Shown piece after piece: positions 1-11,453 of a DNA stretch of 64,000 nt. Both the position numbers and the translations under genes were made by a program. Below the pieces are notes generated by a model. The model was not told the DNA's origin. It saw only the letters and a list, made by a program, of their open reading frames with translations, and did no database searches. The DNA comes from Helichrysum umbraculigerum (taxonomy: Eukaryota; Streptophyta; Magnoliopsida; Asterales; Asteraceae), in NCBI GenBank assembly GCA_949592205.1, contig CATIUR010000001.1:3946001-4010000 (forward strand), in the 5' to 3' direction. Numbering within the stretch: the stretch's first letter is position 1; each line of letters starts with the position of its first letter.

Positions 1-180
1 AGTACATACTACTAGTAGTCATCCACATGGGTGTTAACATGTATCAATATATGTCCATTTCGATGTAAACCTATCTTAAGATGCATCACAGTGCATACTG
101 GTGTCAACATGTATCAATATATGTCACTCTGATGTAAACCTATGATAAGATGCATCACAGTGCATACTATCATAATGTTC
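1..180. repeat. Minisatellite block in the FRS-like gene
   Basis: Degenerate tandem units of about 80 bp share the motifs GGTGTTAACATGTATCAA, TATCTTAAGATGCATCACAG and TGCATACT. The block lies just past the last visible exon of the minus-strand FRS-like gene, so it is probably intronic or 3' flanking. The same family recurs at 1610-1930 and 2666-2740. Confidence 0.8.
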
Positions 181-329
181 ATCATTTGGAATATTAAAAA
201 ATACTTAACAGAAAATATACACCTTCAAACAAATACCTAACAGAAAATAAACTGTAACAAATGATACTAACCAAAATGAATATTAAGATATATTAAAGTG
301 CACTTCATATTTAGACGTAAAAAACATAC

Positions 330-3012
330 CTTGTCAACAAGTTTTTGACTTATATGCCACATGCAAAACCGGTGTTTGGCACTTTTAAATTTGACACGAA
401 TCGCCTCTTTCATAGCTGGATCTTGGTCAGTAACAATTAGGCCCGGTTCAGTTGGAAAGACTTTTAAGAAACAATCAAGAAACCAATTGAATGACGTTAT
501 GGATTCACTGTATAACAGTGCAGCTCCAAAAATAACGAGTCGTTTGTGATTATCAACACCCGTAAGCAGAACAAACTTCATATTATATCTGAAAATAAAT
601 TAACCAAAATAGATTTAGTGTTCCAATCAGATTATTAACAGAAAAAATGTAATAAATAATGCATTTAATAAAGGAAAAAAAACATACTTATTCGTGCCAT
701 ATGTCGCATCGAAGTAAACGATATCACCAAACTCTTGATAATTCAATTTACAAACGTTGTCGGCCCAAAAAACACCGAGTAGAGACCCATCATCATCACA
801 AACATATTCGCAAGTAAAAGTTGGAAGATGTTCTTTTTTCCTAAGAAGATTCTCTATAGCAATATGTGCATCACTTTCACCAATAAACCGATTCATATCA
901 CGTTTGAAGTTCTTGTAATCTAGACTACTAGGACCGACCATGTTAAAGCCACCACTAAGATCACATTTTAAACGGTGAGCAATGGTAGGACCAATGTTCG
1001 ATCGACTACTCAAATCATGAAGATGTTGCATATCATCTACATCTAATCTTCGTTTCTTAAGCATTTGATTCTTATTAGACTCGGAAACAAGCTTGTGGTT
1101 ATGACCCTCAAAAAACTTAGTTATAACACACTTCCCTTTCAAAAATTTGCATCTCAAGCTAGCATCACAACCTGTCTTGATAGAAAACGATTTACGGTTA
1201 CTAACTTTTTTAACACGCTTTTTACGTTTACGAGAAGGCTCAACAGCAGGTTCAACAACCGGTTCAGGAACAAGTTTCAAAGTGTCGACAGCTAACTTCT
1301 TAGAAAAACCAGATTTATTACACCTATAAACTTTATACTTCACAGACCCATCTTCAAAACAATTCTGTGATGATTTCTTAGCATCAAAACCACTAACCTC
1401 AGCATATGATTCATAGAAACTAAAACAATGATCATACGAATTGAAAACAGAACCACTTATGGGCTTAAACGAATCAGGAACAATAGGAAACCATAATTTT
1501 GTGCCATCTGGATATTCTTTTTCAAATGATGAAAGAACATGCCTCTTTGTAACTGAATCACCACCTAATAAAACAAATAAAAATAACCAAAATAAGTCAT
1601 AAATTTAGATTAACATGGGTGTTAATATGCATCTAACTGCATACTGCATACTATTAGTACGCATCCACATGGGTGTTAATATGTATCTACATACATCACT
1701 ACAATGTAAACTTATGTTAACATACATCAGGGTGCATACTATTAGTAGTCATCCACATGGGTGTTAACATGTATCAATATATGTCACTTCAATGTAAACC
1801 TATCTTAAAATGGATCACAATTCATACTGGTGTTAACATGTATCAATATATGTCACTTAGATGTAAGCCTATCTTAAGATGCATCACAGTGCATACTAGC
1901 ATAATGTTCATCATTTGGAAGATTAAGAATTACATAATTAAAAGAAACAAAATAATACTAAAAATCAAGAAGACTTACCATTAGAATCAGGAAGACTAGG
2001 ATTAGATTCCAATGGAACATTTGAACTGGAAGCAATAACATGAGCTGCAAAATAACATTAATGGAAATGCATATTAACACAATTACAACAAGTAAACACA
2101 AAAACCTAAATTTAATGCATCTCTATGTGTTTGTTGTTCAAAAGTATAATATAAATAAAGATTAAAACACATACCAAGAGCTTGTGGTTCAATTGTGGAT
2201 TTGAGTGAAAAATAAAGGTGTTCTCAAAATTTCCATAGAGACATTGATATTGGTGTATTTTCTTTCAAACACCAATCAATCTAAACCCGAGCAAACTAAA
2301 CCAGACATTCCTAAAACTTCATACTCCTCGCCATACATATAAATTAAGATTCTTGATCCAACTTAGGGGTATTAATTTGAATTAACATATCTTAAGGGCT
2401 TATCGCCTTATTAAGACTCGAAGAAACCTAACAAGCTCACTTTTTTCGGCTTTCTGACCTTATGGGATTAAATAAGCACACATTGATAAGGTAATAGGCC
2501 GGAAAAAAGCAAGCTTGTTGTTTTTCTCAAATATTAAAAAGCCTGTATAATAAGTTAAGCTAAACAACTCCTAAACCACAGCAATAAAACACAAATCAGC
2601 CCAACAGCATACTGGTTAGTAAAAAAATTAGTATTTTAAACTTTTAATTGTGAGCAGTAGCAATGACATGTATCAATATATGTCACTTAGATGTAAGCAT
2701 ATCTTAAGACGCATCACAGTGCATACTAGCATAATGTTCATCATTTGGAAGATTAAGAATTACATAATTAAAAGAAACAAAATAATACTAAAAAATCAGG
2801 AAGACTGGGATTAGATTCCAATGGAACATTTGAACTGGAAGCAATAACATGAGCTGCAAAATAACATTAATGGAAATGCATATTAACACAATTACAACAA
2901 ATAAACACAAAAACCTAAATTAAATGAACAATAAAATTATTAATATACACTTACCAGTAGATTCAGCAATAAATGAATTCGAATCACCAGGAACATTGGA
3001 ACTAGAAGACAT
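330..3012 (-). CDS. FAR1-RELATED SEQUENCE-like protein (5' four exons; 3' end beyond window)
   Basis: I recognise this as a FAR1/FHY3-family, MULE-transposase-derived gene. Four exons join in phase: 3012-2955, 2044-1979, 1564-688 and 588-330, all with GT/AG borders. The ATG at 3012 opens a serine- and asparagine-rich leader. Exon 3 then encodes a FAR1-type WRKY-GCM1-like DNA-binding region (FYESYAEVSGF, KYKVYRCNKSG, basic KKRVKK stretch, FFEGHNHKLV). The exon 3/4 junction restores the family hallmark FDATYGTNKYNMKFVLLTGV, and exon 4 gives the transposase core (GAALL, TDQDPAMKEAI, HRFCMWHI). Family members are plant transcription regulators or domesticated transposases; nuclear location is inferred from the family. 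The exon at 330 ends at a good donor (CAAG|GTATG), and the remaining core and SWIM finger would lie beyond position 1. No frameshift or stop was found in the visible exons. Activity is not proven. Confidence 0.82.
1610..1930. repeat. Minisatellite in FRS-like intron 2
   Basis: About four degenerate units with the same motifs as block 1-180 (CACATGGGTGTTAACATGTA, TGCATCACAGTGCATACT). They fill most of the intron between exons 2 and 3 of the FRS-like gene. Confidence 0.8.
1836..2111. repeat. Segmental duplication, copy 1 (contains functional-looking exon 2)
   Basis: This 276-bp segment carries the end of the intron-2 minisatellite, exon 2 of the FRS-like gene with both splice sites, and intron sequence beyond. 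It is almost identical to 2666-2921, which sits upstream in the same gene. Confidence 0.85.
2393..2544. repeat. Foldback (inverted-repeat) element in intron 1
   Basis: The left arm (about 2393-2455) contains AACAAGCTCACTTTTTTCGGC-like sequence. The right arm (about 2490-2544) reads as its reverse complement, with GGCCGGAAAAAAGCAAGCTT. The arms flank a short loop near 2456-2489. It looks like a small MITE-type insertion between the two copies of the exon-2 duplication. No clear target duplication was identified. Confidence 0.6.
2666..2921 (-). pseudogene. Duplicated FRS exon 2 with lost splice donor
   Basis: This is copy 2 of the 1836-2111 segment. The exon part (about 2793-2853) keeps its acceptor (TTTTGCAG, reading minus) and coding text for the NVPLESNP region. 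It has lost about 20 bp that contain the last codons and the GT donor. The loss lies between two near-identical short repeats, ATCAAGAAGACT and ATCAGGAAGACT. It therefore cannot be spliced as an internal exon and is best read as a dead exon within intron 1. Confidence 0.8.
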
Positions 3013-3446
3013 AATAAACACTGACAAATTCACTTGACGTTTAAAGGAATGCGATTACAATCTAAGCCCTAATTATGAACGATGTAAAACAGAACGAATC
3101 AACGAAACAACGAGAGGGGACATTGAAGAAACGAAGAAATTTAATGCATACGAATTTCAGTTTATGTTTACGGGAATCGATTAATTGATTACGCGAATGA
3201 AATTTGTGCAGAAAATGAAGAAGACGACGAACAAAATTGAATCAGCAGCGTATATGCATATTAGTTATTGAATTATGTTTTATTTTTAATAAATAATGAA
3301 ATTACTGTTTTAACCCCTTCCCTGTAAACTCATTGAAGCGCAGGTGCACAGTACATATCATGAGCGGGAGTTGAGCGATGAAGATGAACGGTGAGATCGC
3401 TGCTTCCCCCCTTCCCTCAAAAACACCACTTCCCTCTGGATCATGC

Positions 3447-3449
<3 letters not shown>
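3013..3449. other. Upstream region of the FRS-like gene
   Basis: AT-rich DNA directly 5' of the FRS-like ATG (minus orientation). It plausibly holds the 5' leader and promoter, but I see no convincing TATA box or other site. Nothing else is recognised. Confidence 0.4.

Positions 3450-3488
<39 letters not shown>
3450..3488. repeat. (TA)n microsatellite
   Basis: Uninterrupted alternating TA run of about 39 bp. Confidence 0.97.
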
Positions 3489-3490
<2 letters not shown>

Positions 3491-3695
3491 AAAGGAGATA
3501 ATTATAATCTCCTTGTATTGATAGCACAAAAAACCCACTCAACTACTCGCTTCATCCTTTTTCAACTCTTATTCGGTTCCTCCGCAATTTAATCGCTTCA
3601 TCCTCTTTCAGCTCTCAATCGCTAACAAACATGAGTGTATCTCGGCATACAAACATGATTCGGCCTCCAATTTTCAAAATCGATATTAACAATTA

Positions 3696-3708
3696 CTCCC
3701 TCCGACCC
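3696..3708 (+). mobile_element. Stowaway-type MITE left terminus
   Basis: CTCCCTCCGACCC preceded by TA closely matches the common plant Stowaway (mariner-like) terminal inverted repeat CTCCCTCCGTCCC. The matching inverted terminus nearest on the right is at 14055-14067. Confidence 0.6.
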
Positions 3709-6700
3709 GATTTACTAGTTCAAATTTATTGATTAGAGGTAGAAATGTCATTGTGCAAAAAGTAAGTAGTAATTATTGTGTTTTTCTTAAATTGCGTGGC
3801 AAAAAAAAACTTCACACTTTACTTTAATGGCGGAATCAACAAAATACATGCCATGGTTCTCCTTCGCCAAATCCTACTACCCCATGGTTCTCCAACATCT
3901 TTTCTGCTCCATCCTTCAGTACAACTATTAAAACCAATAGTACAATTATTACTTCTATTGATAGAGTTAGATCTCATTTTCCTCAATTTATTCCTACTTT
4001 TTTGCTAAGAATTCCATCTCCACGCACACACATTTAAATAGATCCATCCATCAACCAACTTAATACATCGGTTGAGGCTAAATGAAAATCGTATGGACAT
4101 CGAGCGATGCCGGATACACCAACTCGCACAACTCACCACCACCACCGTGCTCAATTCGAAACCTTTTTCCAGTTCCCTGAAGAAGACATACTTCTGGACG
4201 ACGTCGTTGCAGACTTCAATTTCGCTAACATCGATTTACCACCACCGTGCTCAATTTGTTTATGCTAAATTTTGTTTTATTTGTTATTGCAATCAGTATG
4301 AATCAGTATATGAAGTTGAATGGAATCGGTGTAGGCAAACTGCTGGTGTTATTAATGGGAACATCTATTTCACCCTTTTATTTTTTCTACACACCCTCAA
4401 CAAATCTGGCGATTATTCCCCATCCAGCCGCAAAATCAATTAATCCTTAATCAAGAGTAGGTAGCTCCGGTTTTAAGTTTATTTGTCTGTGGCTATCTGA
4501 ATCAAGTTTGAGTTTTCTATCTCCAGTGCCATATTCATTTAATAGTACATTGTCATGTAACTAATTAGATTTCTCGATCTCTGAATACAAACTTTTAATT
4601 TGCTTGTGTTTCAGTTTGCTCAACAAACATTGCCATCAAATAAATTTGCTCCAATGATTTCGTAGTGGTTGCTTTTACTAATGATTTTCATTGTAGTGTT
4701 TGATATTATTTCATCATTTTCCATACTTGGTCTATGATTGTACTTCATTAGATTGTTCATATTAACATGTATATTTTTGAATTGCATCCCCCTTGATCTC
4801 ACATTTCATTGTTACTTGCAGAAAAATCTTTCAGAAATATCCAGGTTTGTTATGCACACCAACTGTTTATGTTAATGTTTCACTAAAAGTTTTCGGGTTT
4901 GATAACCAAACATTTACTGTAAAAGGTGTGTGATTTTTACAAATATTTGATGTCAATAGAATATTGTTTGATAGTCACCAAATATTTGATGACAGTGCTT
5001 GAATTAGAAACATTTCTAATCTTTTTTGTAGTGATGAATAACCTATAATTAATTGAGATTTTTTTCTTTTATATTGCAGGGATATCAGTGGGTAACTATC
5101 TTACTGGAAGTATTCTCACATCATCATGGATTTTAGTATGACTTTTTCAATCATGGAATTTGGGGAACTTTAACTTTGTAAAAATGATGACTTCCAACAA
5201 TTTTGTTTTAATTATTTATTGATTAATATCATTTGTAATTGCAAAGCAACGTCACCAACAAATTTTCATCCTTAGTGATTACACATTGGATCAAATTATC
5301 CAGCTACAACTTTGTAGTTGATATGCGTTGGTAGAACATCCACGGACAGATCCAGGGACTCATTTAAAGCATAGGTACGAGATAACTACTTTATACACAT
5401 TAACAAATTATGGTAGTTATTTTATTGACTTTAATGATCAATAGAGATGCAAATATAAATATTAATGAATCTTTTCAATCCATTTTCGTATTCAATGGTA
5501 TCTAGCTTAACCCAAATTTCAACTTTATGTGAACGTAAGTACAAGCGGATGAATGACTTTATTGCATATTTAATTGGTGTATGTTTCATTTACATCCATT
5601 CTCATGGAGTTTCATGATATAATTTGTATGAACTAGGGAATGAAGCATTATTCTATGTTGCAACTGGGATAGTTGAAGGAAGTTCGTCTTCACAACAGTG
5701 AGATGAACTGGAATTCGAGATATCTCAGGTTTGAGTGTTCCTTTTCCTTTATGTACATGTTCCATTACATTTATTGCTTCCCAAATAACCAATTCTTACC
5801 ATTGATGTGCTTGAAGACCTCAAACAAGTAGCTGGCTGTTTTTAGGTGCTTGATGAACTCAGGTTCGAGTGTTCCTTTTTACTTAAAGATTTTTTAAAAC
5901 CAATTATGGTTTATTGGTCAAACTATTTGATTGATGCAGCCTATAAATAAAAGCTACCAAAGCTTTAGAAGTATTCAAAACATCACTAAAAAAATCAGGT
6001 TCAAAGGTCGACATGCATTTCTTCTACAGTATGAATAATTGCTATAAGTAAATGTGTGAAATTATATGCGCCAGACGGGTTGGGTAATGGATCAAAACGG
6101 GTCAGTGGGTTTAACCAGTTTCTCTAGCTAAAGTGATTGAGAGCTGCAATGGTGTAACAGTCGCTACAAGCTTGGCTAACCTCATCCAAACATTTTCTGA
6201 ATCATGCCAAAAGGACTATAAAGACCTTTTCAACAACAAAATTAAGATATCCCACTTTTATGCTAAATTTTTCTTTGCGTGGAAATTTTTAGATATGCTA
6301 AAATTGCCGATTAATTATGTCAATTGTATAGCCAATTGATTTGACTGAATGATTTCTTGATGTTGTGGTGGGAAGGGTACCAGACGAAGTATCATCATCT
6401 ATACCCGCAAAAAACCTTAATTTCACGAGTATTGTTTTTTGTTATGCGATAGTTTTAATTCTGCAAAATCTTTGATTATATCCAAATGTTGTTGTAGGTT
6501 GTTCTACTGCTGCTGTTTCCGTTAGTAAGTGTATACCACTAAACTGTTTTTTTTTTTATTGTTTGTGTAGTTGTTGAACCTGCTGGATAATTGTTGGCTT
6601 GTATCATAGCTCTCAACTATAATCAAAGCAGCCACTATTTAATGGGAAAACAAAATTTGACCAGGTTGACATGGTAAGTTTACCACATATATTATTTGAT

Positions 6701-7390
6701 TCATATATATGTGATATTTGTAATTAAAAGTCCACACCTGCAACAATTTTTCGATCACGCCCTATCCGATCATAGGGTGTCCTTGACAAATGTGGAAGCA
6801 ACTCATGAATTCTGAACTAAGAGCTTACTCAGAATGGTTATCTGTATGTAGTTAAATGGTATAGAATTTTAGAATCCGTTGCACAAGTTATGATCGTTAT
6901 CCAGCATTAATCTCTCTTTTCACAAAAATCTAATTTCAGATTTTGAAATTTACAAACTATGCACCGATAGATTTAATTTATAGACTGATGAAATTACAAT
7001 ACATTCCCTATTTGTGGTTTTATGATAGGTTCTTATGGGAATTTAATTGTTTGTGAGCAGGTGCGATTTCGAGGAAATGAGACCTGCTACTCCTTTCAGA
7101 TGAAAAATGTCTCCACCAAAGGTATATTACTCACACCAACCTTCTAAACTTTGGGTTGTAGTGTATTTACTATTTAATTTTTCTCTGTTCCTTTTTGTTT
7201 TCTTCTTTGCCCACTGCCCGTGGCTTTTGCTTTGATTATCTATTTCTTTTTTCTTTTGCAATCATAGCTTGGCCTTTTAAAAGAAGAAATTTGATAGACT
7301 ATAACATTATCAAGTGAAGTTGGTGGTTTATATGTGTATATTTTGGACAACTCTTAATTAACTCAGATGCTACTAAGCACATATGTTCAG
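3709..7390. other. Unresolved intergenic or captured sequence
   Basis: AT-rich DNA with no reading frame I can assign. There are intron-like pyrimidine tracts and scattered short open frames. One stretch around 4155-4250 reads as an acidic peptide (FPEEDILLDDVVADFNF) without an assignable family. A short segment near 6070-6115 has the CGGGT/GGGTCA style of hAT-type MITEs. The stretch may be intron and leader sequence belonging to the captured adaptin fragment downstream. Confidence 0.4.
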
Positions 7391-7971
7391 GAAATAATCG
7401 AGAGATATCAAGCTCAAATTATCACCTTCACTGATGGATACTGACGTTCAGAGATGTGTAGTTGATCTACTTCATGAGATGTGTGATGTTTTAAATGCTA
7501 GAGACCTCTCTGAAGAACTATCACAGGTAGAACTAATGCTAAATATGAACTGTCTTGATTTCTATTGTAGTTAGCTTTTTCCTCCAATAACCTGATATAA
7601 AAGTTGTAAAGCTGTGTGAATTCTAATTCAGTATGCCACTGATAAACATCTTATATCCGTATCTTGGAACTCCAGACGTTAAATGCTTGAAGAATTGGCA
7701 CTAAAAGATGCTATTCTTACAGGAGAAATCTGCTCCTGAGTGATCATGGTACGTTGCTTTCATCCGATAATTAAAATCTAAAGGTTGCGATTGTTGACTT
7801 GAAATTTTTTCTACCAAGTACCTTTGTATTTGATTTTTTTTTATACTTCCGTCATGAATGTTCAGGTATGTGGATAAAGGTCTTCAGTTGCTTGAACAAG
7901 CAGGGGATTTTTTTGGTGACGACATTTGGTTTCATGTTGTTCAATTTCTGTCTAACCATGAAGACTTTCAG
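7391..7971 (+). pseudogene. AP-2 complex subunit alpha (alpha-adaptin) fragment
   Basis: Three exon remnants match the central adaptin trunk, roughly residues 360-450 of a protein normally near 1000 aa. The first, 7391-7526, reads QAQIIT then, after a frame change, VVDLLHEMCDVLNARDLSEE. The second, about 7681-7748, reads LEELALKDAIL and then a frameshifted EKSAPE-stop-SW. The third, 7866-7971, reads YVDKGLQLLEQAGDFFGDDI followed by WFHVVQFLSNHEDFQ. Exon borders keep AG acceptors and GT donors, so the copy is genomic and not processed. Frameshifts and an in-frame stop rule out a functional clathrin adaptor. No N-terminal, hinge or ear sequence is present nearby. Together with the PTB fragments 3.5 kb downstream it looks like transposon-captured or degraded duplicated gene sequence. 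Confidence 0.8.
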
Positions 7972-9207
7972 GTTACGTTACATCTTTCCAAACTTGGTTC
8001 ATTGATTTGTTATTGTGGTTACCCTATTAAGTTTCTTAGGACTCACCAATTCACACTCCTCGTATAAATAAATAGCATTACTTTTCTACTTAAAGTTACT
8101 TCATTTTCTTTTGGAGATATTAACAAGTCTAAATGACTTTTTTTTCATAATCTCATTGATAGAACTCGACATGCTCGAAAACTTGCTGATGCCTTGCTTC
8201 AATTGTTTCCTAACAGTATGACCGTGACCCCTACATTGCCTCAAGCTTATGTCTTTGTGAGAAAAAATAAGGCAGGACATGCTAAAGATATGTTTTGCTG
8301 AAATATGCAGAAAAGTTCCCTGAAAAATCAAACGCTGGGACAAGACACACATTGCAGCTGTAGGTGCCTTGATATCATTTTGAGTAAGGCGAGTTTTTTT
8401 TTTAACTAACCATACATGTCATTATGGTGTACACAGATTATTTTACTTACTAATTGTAAAACACCACTTAAGTATGCACTCCTTGCTACCAAAGTTTTGT
8501 GCTAAAGTAGTTGAATTTGAAACAGGAATTGTGATGCTTCCTTCTACATTAGAGTTATGACCAAACTGTAAGGTCATTTAAAAAGCTAAACCGTAAGATC
8601 ATATTATTTTCATTGAATTTAATTACATTTCCACCTTTCTATAGCATGAAGGTATTTGCTATCGCAAAATGGTTAGGATGACGGATGACATGGGCCGTGT
8701 TTCTTCATCCTATGAAACACATGATTTTACGTACTACCAAATGGTAACTCGATTTCCACTGTTCTTTGACCGTGGTAAGTCTGGAACTTTTAGAGGTGTT
8801 TGACTTGACGGTCTGTAATATGATAAGTAAATTAGCAGGGAATTTTAAAGACAAAATAGACGAACACAAACGAAGTGATGAGTTTCTATGCATAAATATC
8901 TGTTGAACTTTAGTAATAATTGTAATGTAGCATTTTAGTTGAATTTCAATTTTTGTTTTTCTTCTGTGAACGATAAGTAGGCTATTTGTTAAGGTTGTGA
9001 CTCTTGAGAAGTGATACATTCATATTATTTCAATAAACATCCAATATTCTTAATAAAATAGTTTTGGATGTTCTATATAGTAATTATACATTTGAGGAAT
9101 AGTGGACTTGTTTTATCTTTCATGTTATTTATTTATTATTATATTATTTTATTCTAGCTATTTGACCAATTAGAGAGAAGAATGGCCAGAGTGTGGTCCT
9201 TCGATAG
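7933..9207 (+). repeat. Tandem duplication, unit 1 (about 1.28 kb)
   Basis: Unit 1 starts inside the last adaptin exon (CATGTTGTTCAATTTCTG) and ends at GTCCTTCGATAG, immediately followed by a second start of the same unit. It contains spliced-gene-like fragments I cannot assign: an ARKLADALLQLFPNS-like frame near 8170 and a YRKMVRMTDDMGRVSSSYE-like frame near 8655. Neither is open for long. Confidence 0.93.
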
Positions 9208-10452
9208 CATGTTGTTCAATTTCTGTCTAACCATGAAGACTTTCAGGTTACGTTACATCTTTCCAAACTTGGTTCATTGATTTGTTATTGTGGTTACCCT
9301 ATTAAATATCTTAGGACTCACCAATTCACACTCCTCGTATAAATAAATAGCATTACTTTTCTATTAACAAGTCTAAATGACTTTTTTTTCATAATCTCAT
9401 TGATAGAACTCGACATGCTCGAAAACTTGCTGATGCCTTGCTTCAAATGTTTCCTAACAGTATGACCGTGACCCCTACATTGCCTCAAGCTTATGTCTTT
9501 GTGAGAAAAAATAAGGCAGGACATGCTAAAGATATGTTTTGGTGAAATATGCAGAAAAGTTCCCTGAAAAATCAAACGTTGGGACAAGACACACATTGCA
9601 GCTGTAGGTGCCTTGATATCATTTTGAGTAAGGCGAGTTTTTTTTTTAACTAACCATACATGTCATTATGGTGTACACAGATTATTTTACTTACTAATTG
9701 TAAAACACCACTTAAGTATGCACTCCTTGCTACCAAAGTTTTGTGCTAAAGTGGTTGAATTTGAAACAGGAATTGTGATGCTTCCTTCTACATTAGAGTT
9801 ATGACCAAACTGTAAGGTCATTTAAAAAGCTAAACCGTAAGATCATATTATTTTCATTGAATTTAATTACATTTCCACCTTTCTATAGCATGAAGGTATT
9901 TGCTATCGCAAAATGGTTAGGATGATGGATGGCATGGGCCGTGTTTCTTCATCCTATGAAACACATGATTTTACGTACTACCAAAGGGTAACTCAATTTC
10001 CACTGTTCTTTGACCGTGGTAAGTCTGGAACTTTTAGAGGTGTTTGACTTGACGGTCTGTAATATGATAAGTAAATTAGCAGGGAATTTTAAAGACAAAA
10101 TAGACGAACACAAACGAAGTGATGAGTTTCTATGCATAAATATCTGTTGAACTTTAGTAATAATTGTAATGTAGCATTTTAGTTGAATTTCAATTTTTGT
10201 TTTTCTTCTGTGAACGATAAGTAGGCTATTTGTTAAGGTTGTGACTCTTGAGAAGTGATACATTCATATTATTTCAATAAACATCCAATATTCTTAATAA
10301 AATAGTTTTGGATGTTCTATATAGTAATTATACATTTGAGGAATAGTGGACCTGTTTTATCTTTCATGTTATTTATTTATTATTATATTATTTTATTCTA
10401 CCTATTTGACCAATTAGAGAGAAGAATGGCCAGAGTGTGGTCCTTCGATAGC
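9208..10452 (+). repeat. Tandem duplication, unit 2
   Basis: Near-identical to 7933-9207, with only scattered substitutions and one deletion of about 31 bp at the position matching 8090-8122. It runs into unique sequence at about 10452. The low divergence points to a recent event. Confidence 0.93.
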
Positions 10453-11453
10453 AGATGGGTCAATATTGTCACCTTATTTTTGGTTTACCGTGTACTTAAT
10501 ATTTTTGCACTCTTAATAGGTGGGACTCTTAATGAGAGGTGGAGGGATTATTCTAGAAATCTTAATAGGTGGGACTCTTTTGGTTTACAATTTGATCCAA
10601 GTAAGTAGTCCCGTTATTTTGTGCAAAATTGTTTAGTTCATCCCAGATTCTTGGTTTATGTGATATTAATTAATGGCTCAGTTGCCTCAAAACTGGATTT
10701 ATTGTTTTTGACTGCAAATTCGGAGATTGAAAGTTAATAAGAAATTTTTCTTTAATAGATCTCATGGTGAGACACATATCACCATTTGATGTCCCGAATT
10801 TACAGTTGGGTTTTCAGTGGCAAGCAACTGGAATATTGAAAGAAGGGGAAATCTATGAGCAAAAATCAGCACGAAACATACATTTTTATGTTTTATAAGT
10901 ACCCCTTCGCGACTGAGTAGTGCACGATAACACTGAATTTTTTTTCCTCAGTTTGGTGGTTGGGAGTCGCAAGACAGGCGTGACTTTCTGTAAGATGTGT
11001 AAAATATATAATCTATTAACATTATTCTATTTATTCTTTTACTTTTGTTTTTTAAAAATCTTCAAATGAGTAGACACTCATATTAGTTTTTGCACACATT
11101 TTATAATGCATAAGCTGAGCAAAGTAGGCATGTCACGAGAAACTTCAGATAAATTATACTCCATAACAGAGTGTGTAGTTAACATTCCTTGGCCAGAATT
11201 TCTCTAAAAATCTAATTCCCACCTTTGTGCTATGTCATAGTTTGTAAACTGTGGTAAATGTTTGTATTTTTGTTTTGCATATATGACATTATACTTCTTT
11301 GTTGGTAACAAGGTGTTGGTTGTCTCAGTTTGTTATTGACATTTCACATTTGCAGCACGTGGAACTGCAGGATGAGTGAAAATTTTGTGATAACCACTTT
11401 CTATAATTAACTGGTTCCTCCTCTAATTAACTGTTAAATGTTAATCTTTTTAG
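10453..11453 (+). other. Unassigned gene-like stretch between adaptin and PTB fragments
   Basis: Possible exon pieces are visible, for example a frame reading LERRMARVWSFDSRW up to 10470 and one reading ISPFDVPNLQLGFQWQATG near 10760. I do not recognise the family and both frames are soon closed. A heptad-like duplication of CTTAATAGGTGGGACTCTT occurs near 10513 and 10559. Confidence 0.35.

Noticed and set aside
4072..4450. Plus-strand protein genes at 4072-4450
   Set aside because: Two overlapping frames with no recognisable domain; neither has coding-like conservation that I can judge.
8101..10263. Minus-strand frames repeated at 8101/9318 and 8705/9949
   Set aside because: Their repetition comes from the 1.25-kb tandem duplication; plus-strand exon-like sequence explains the region better.
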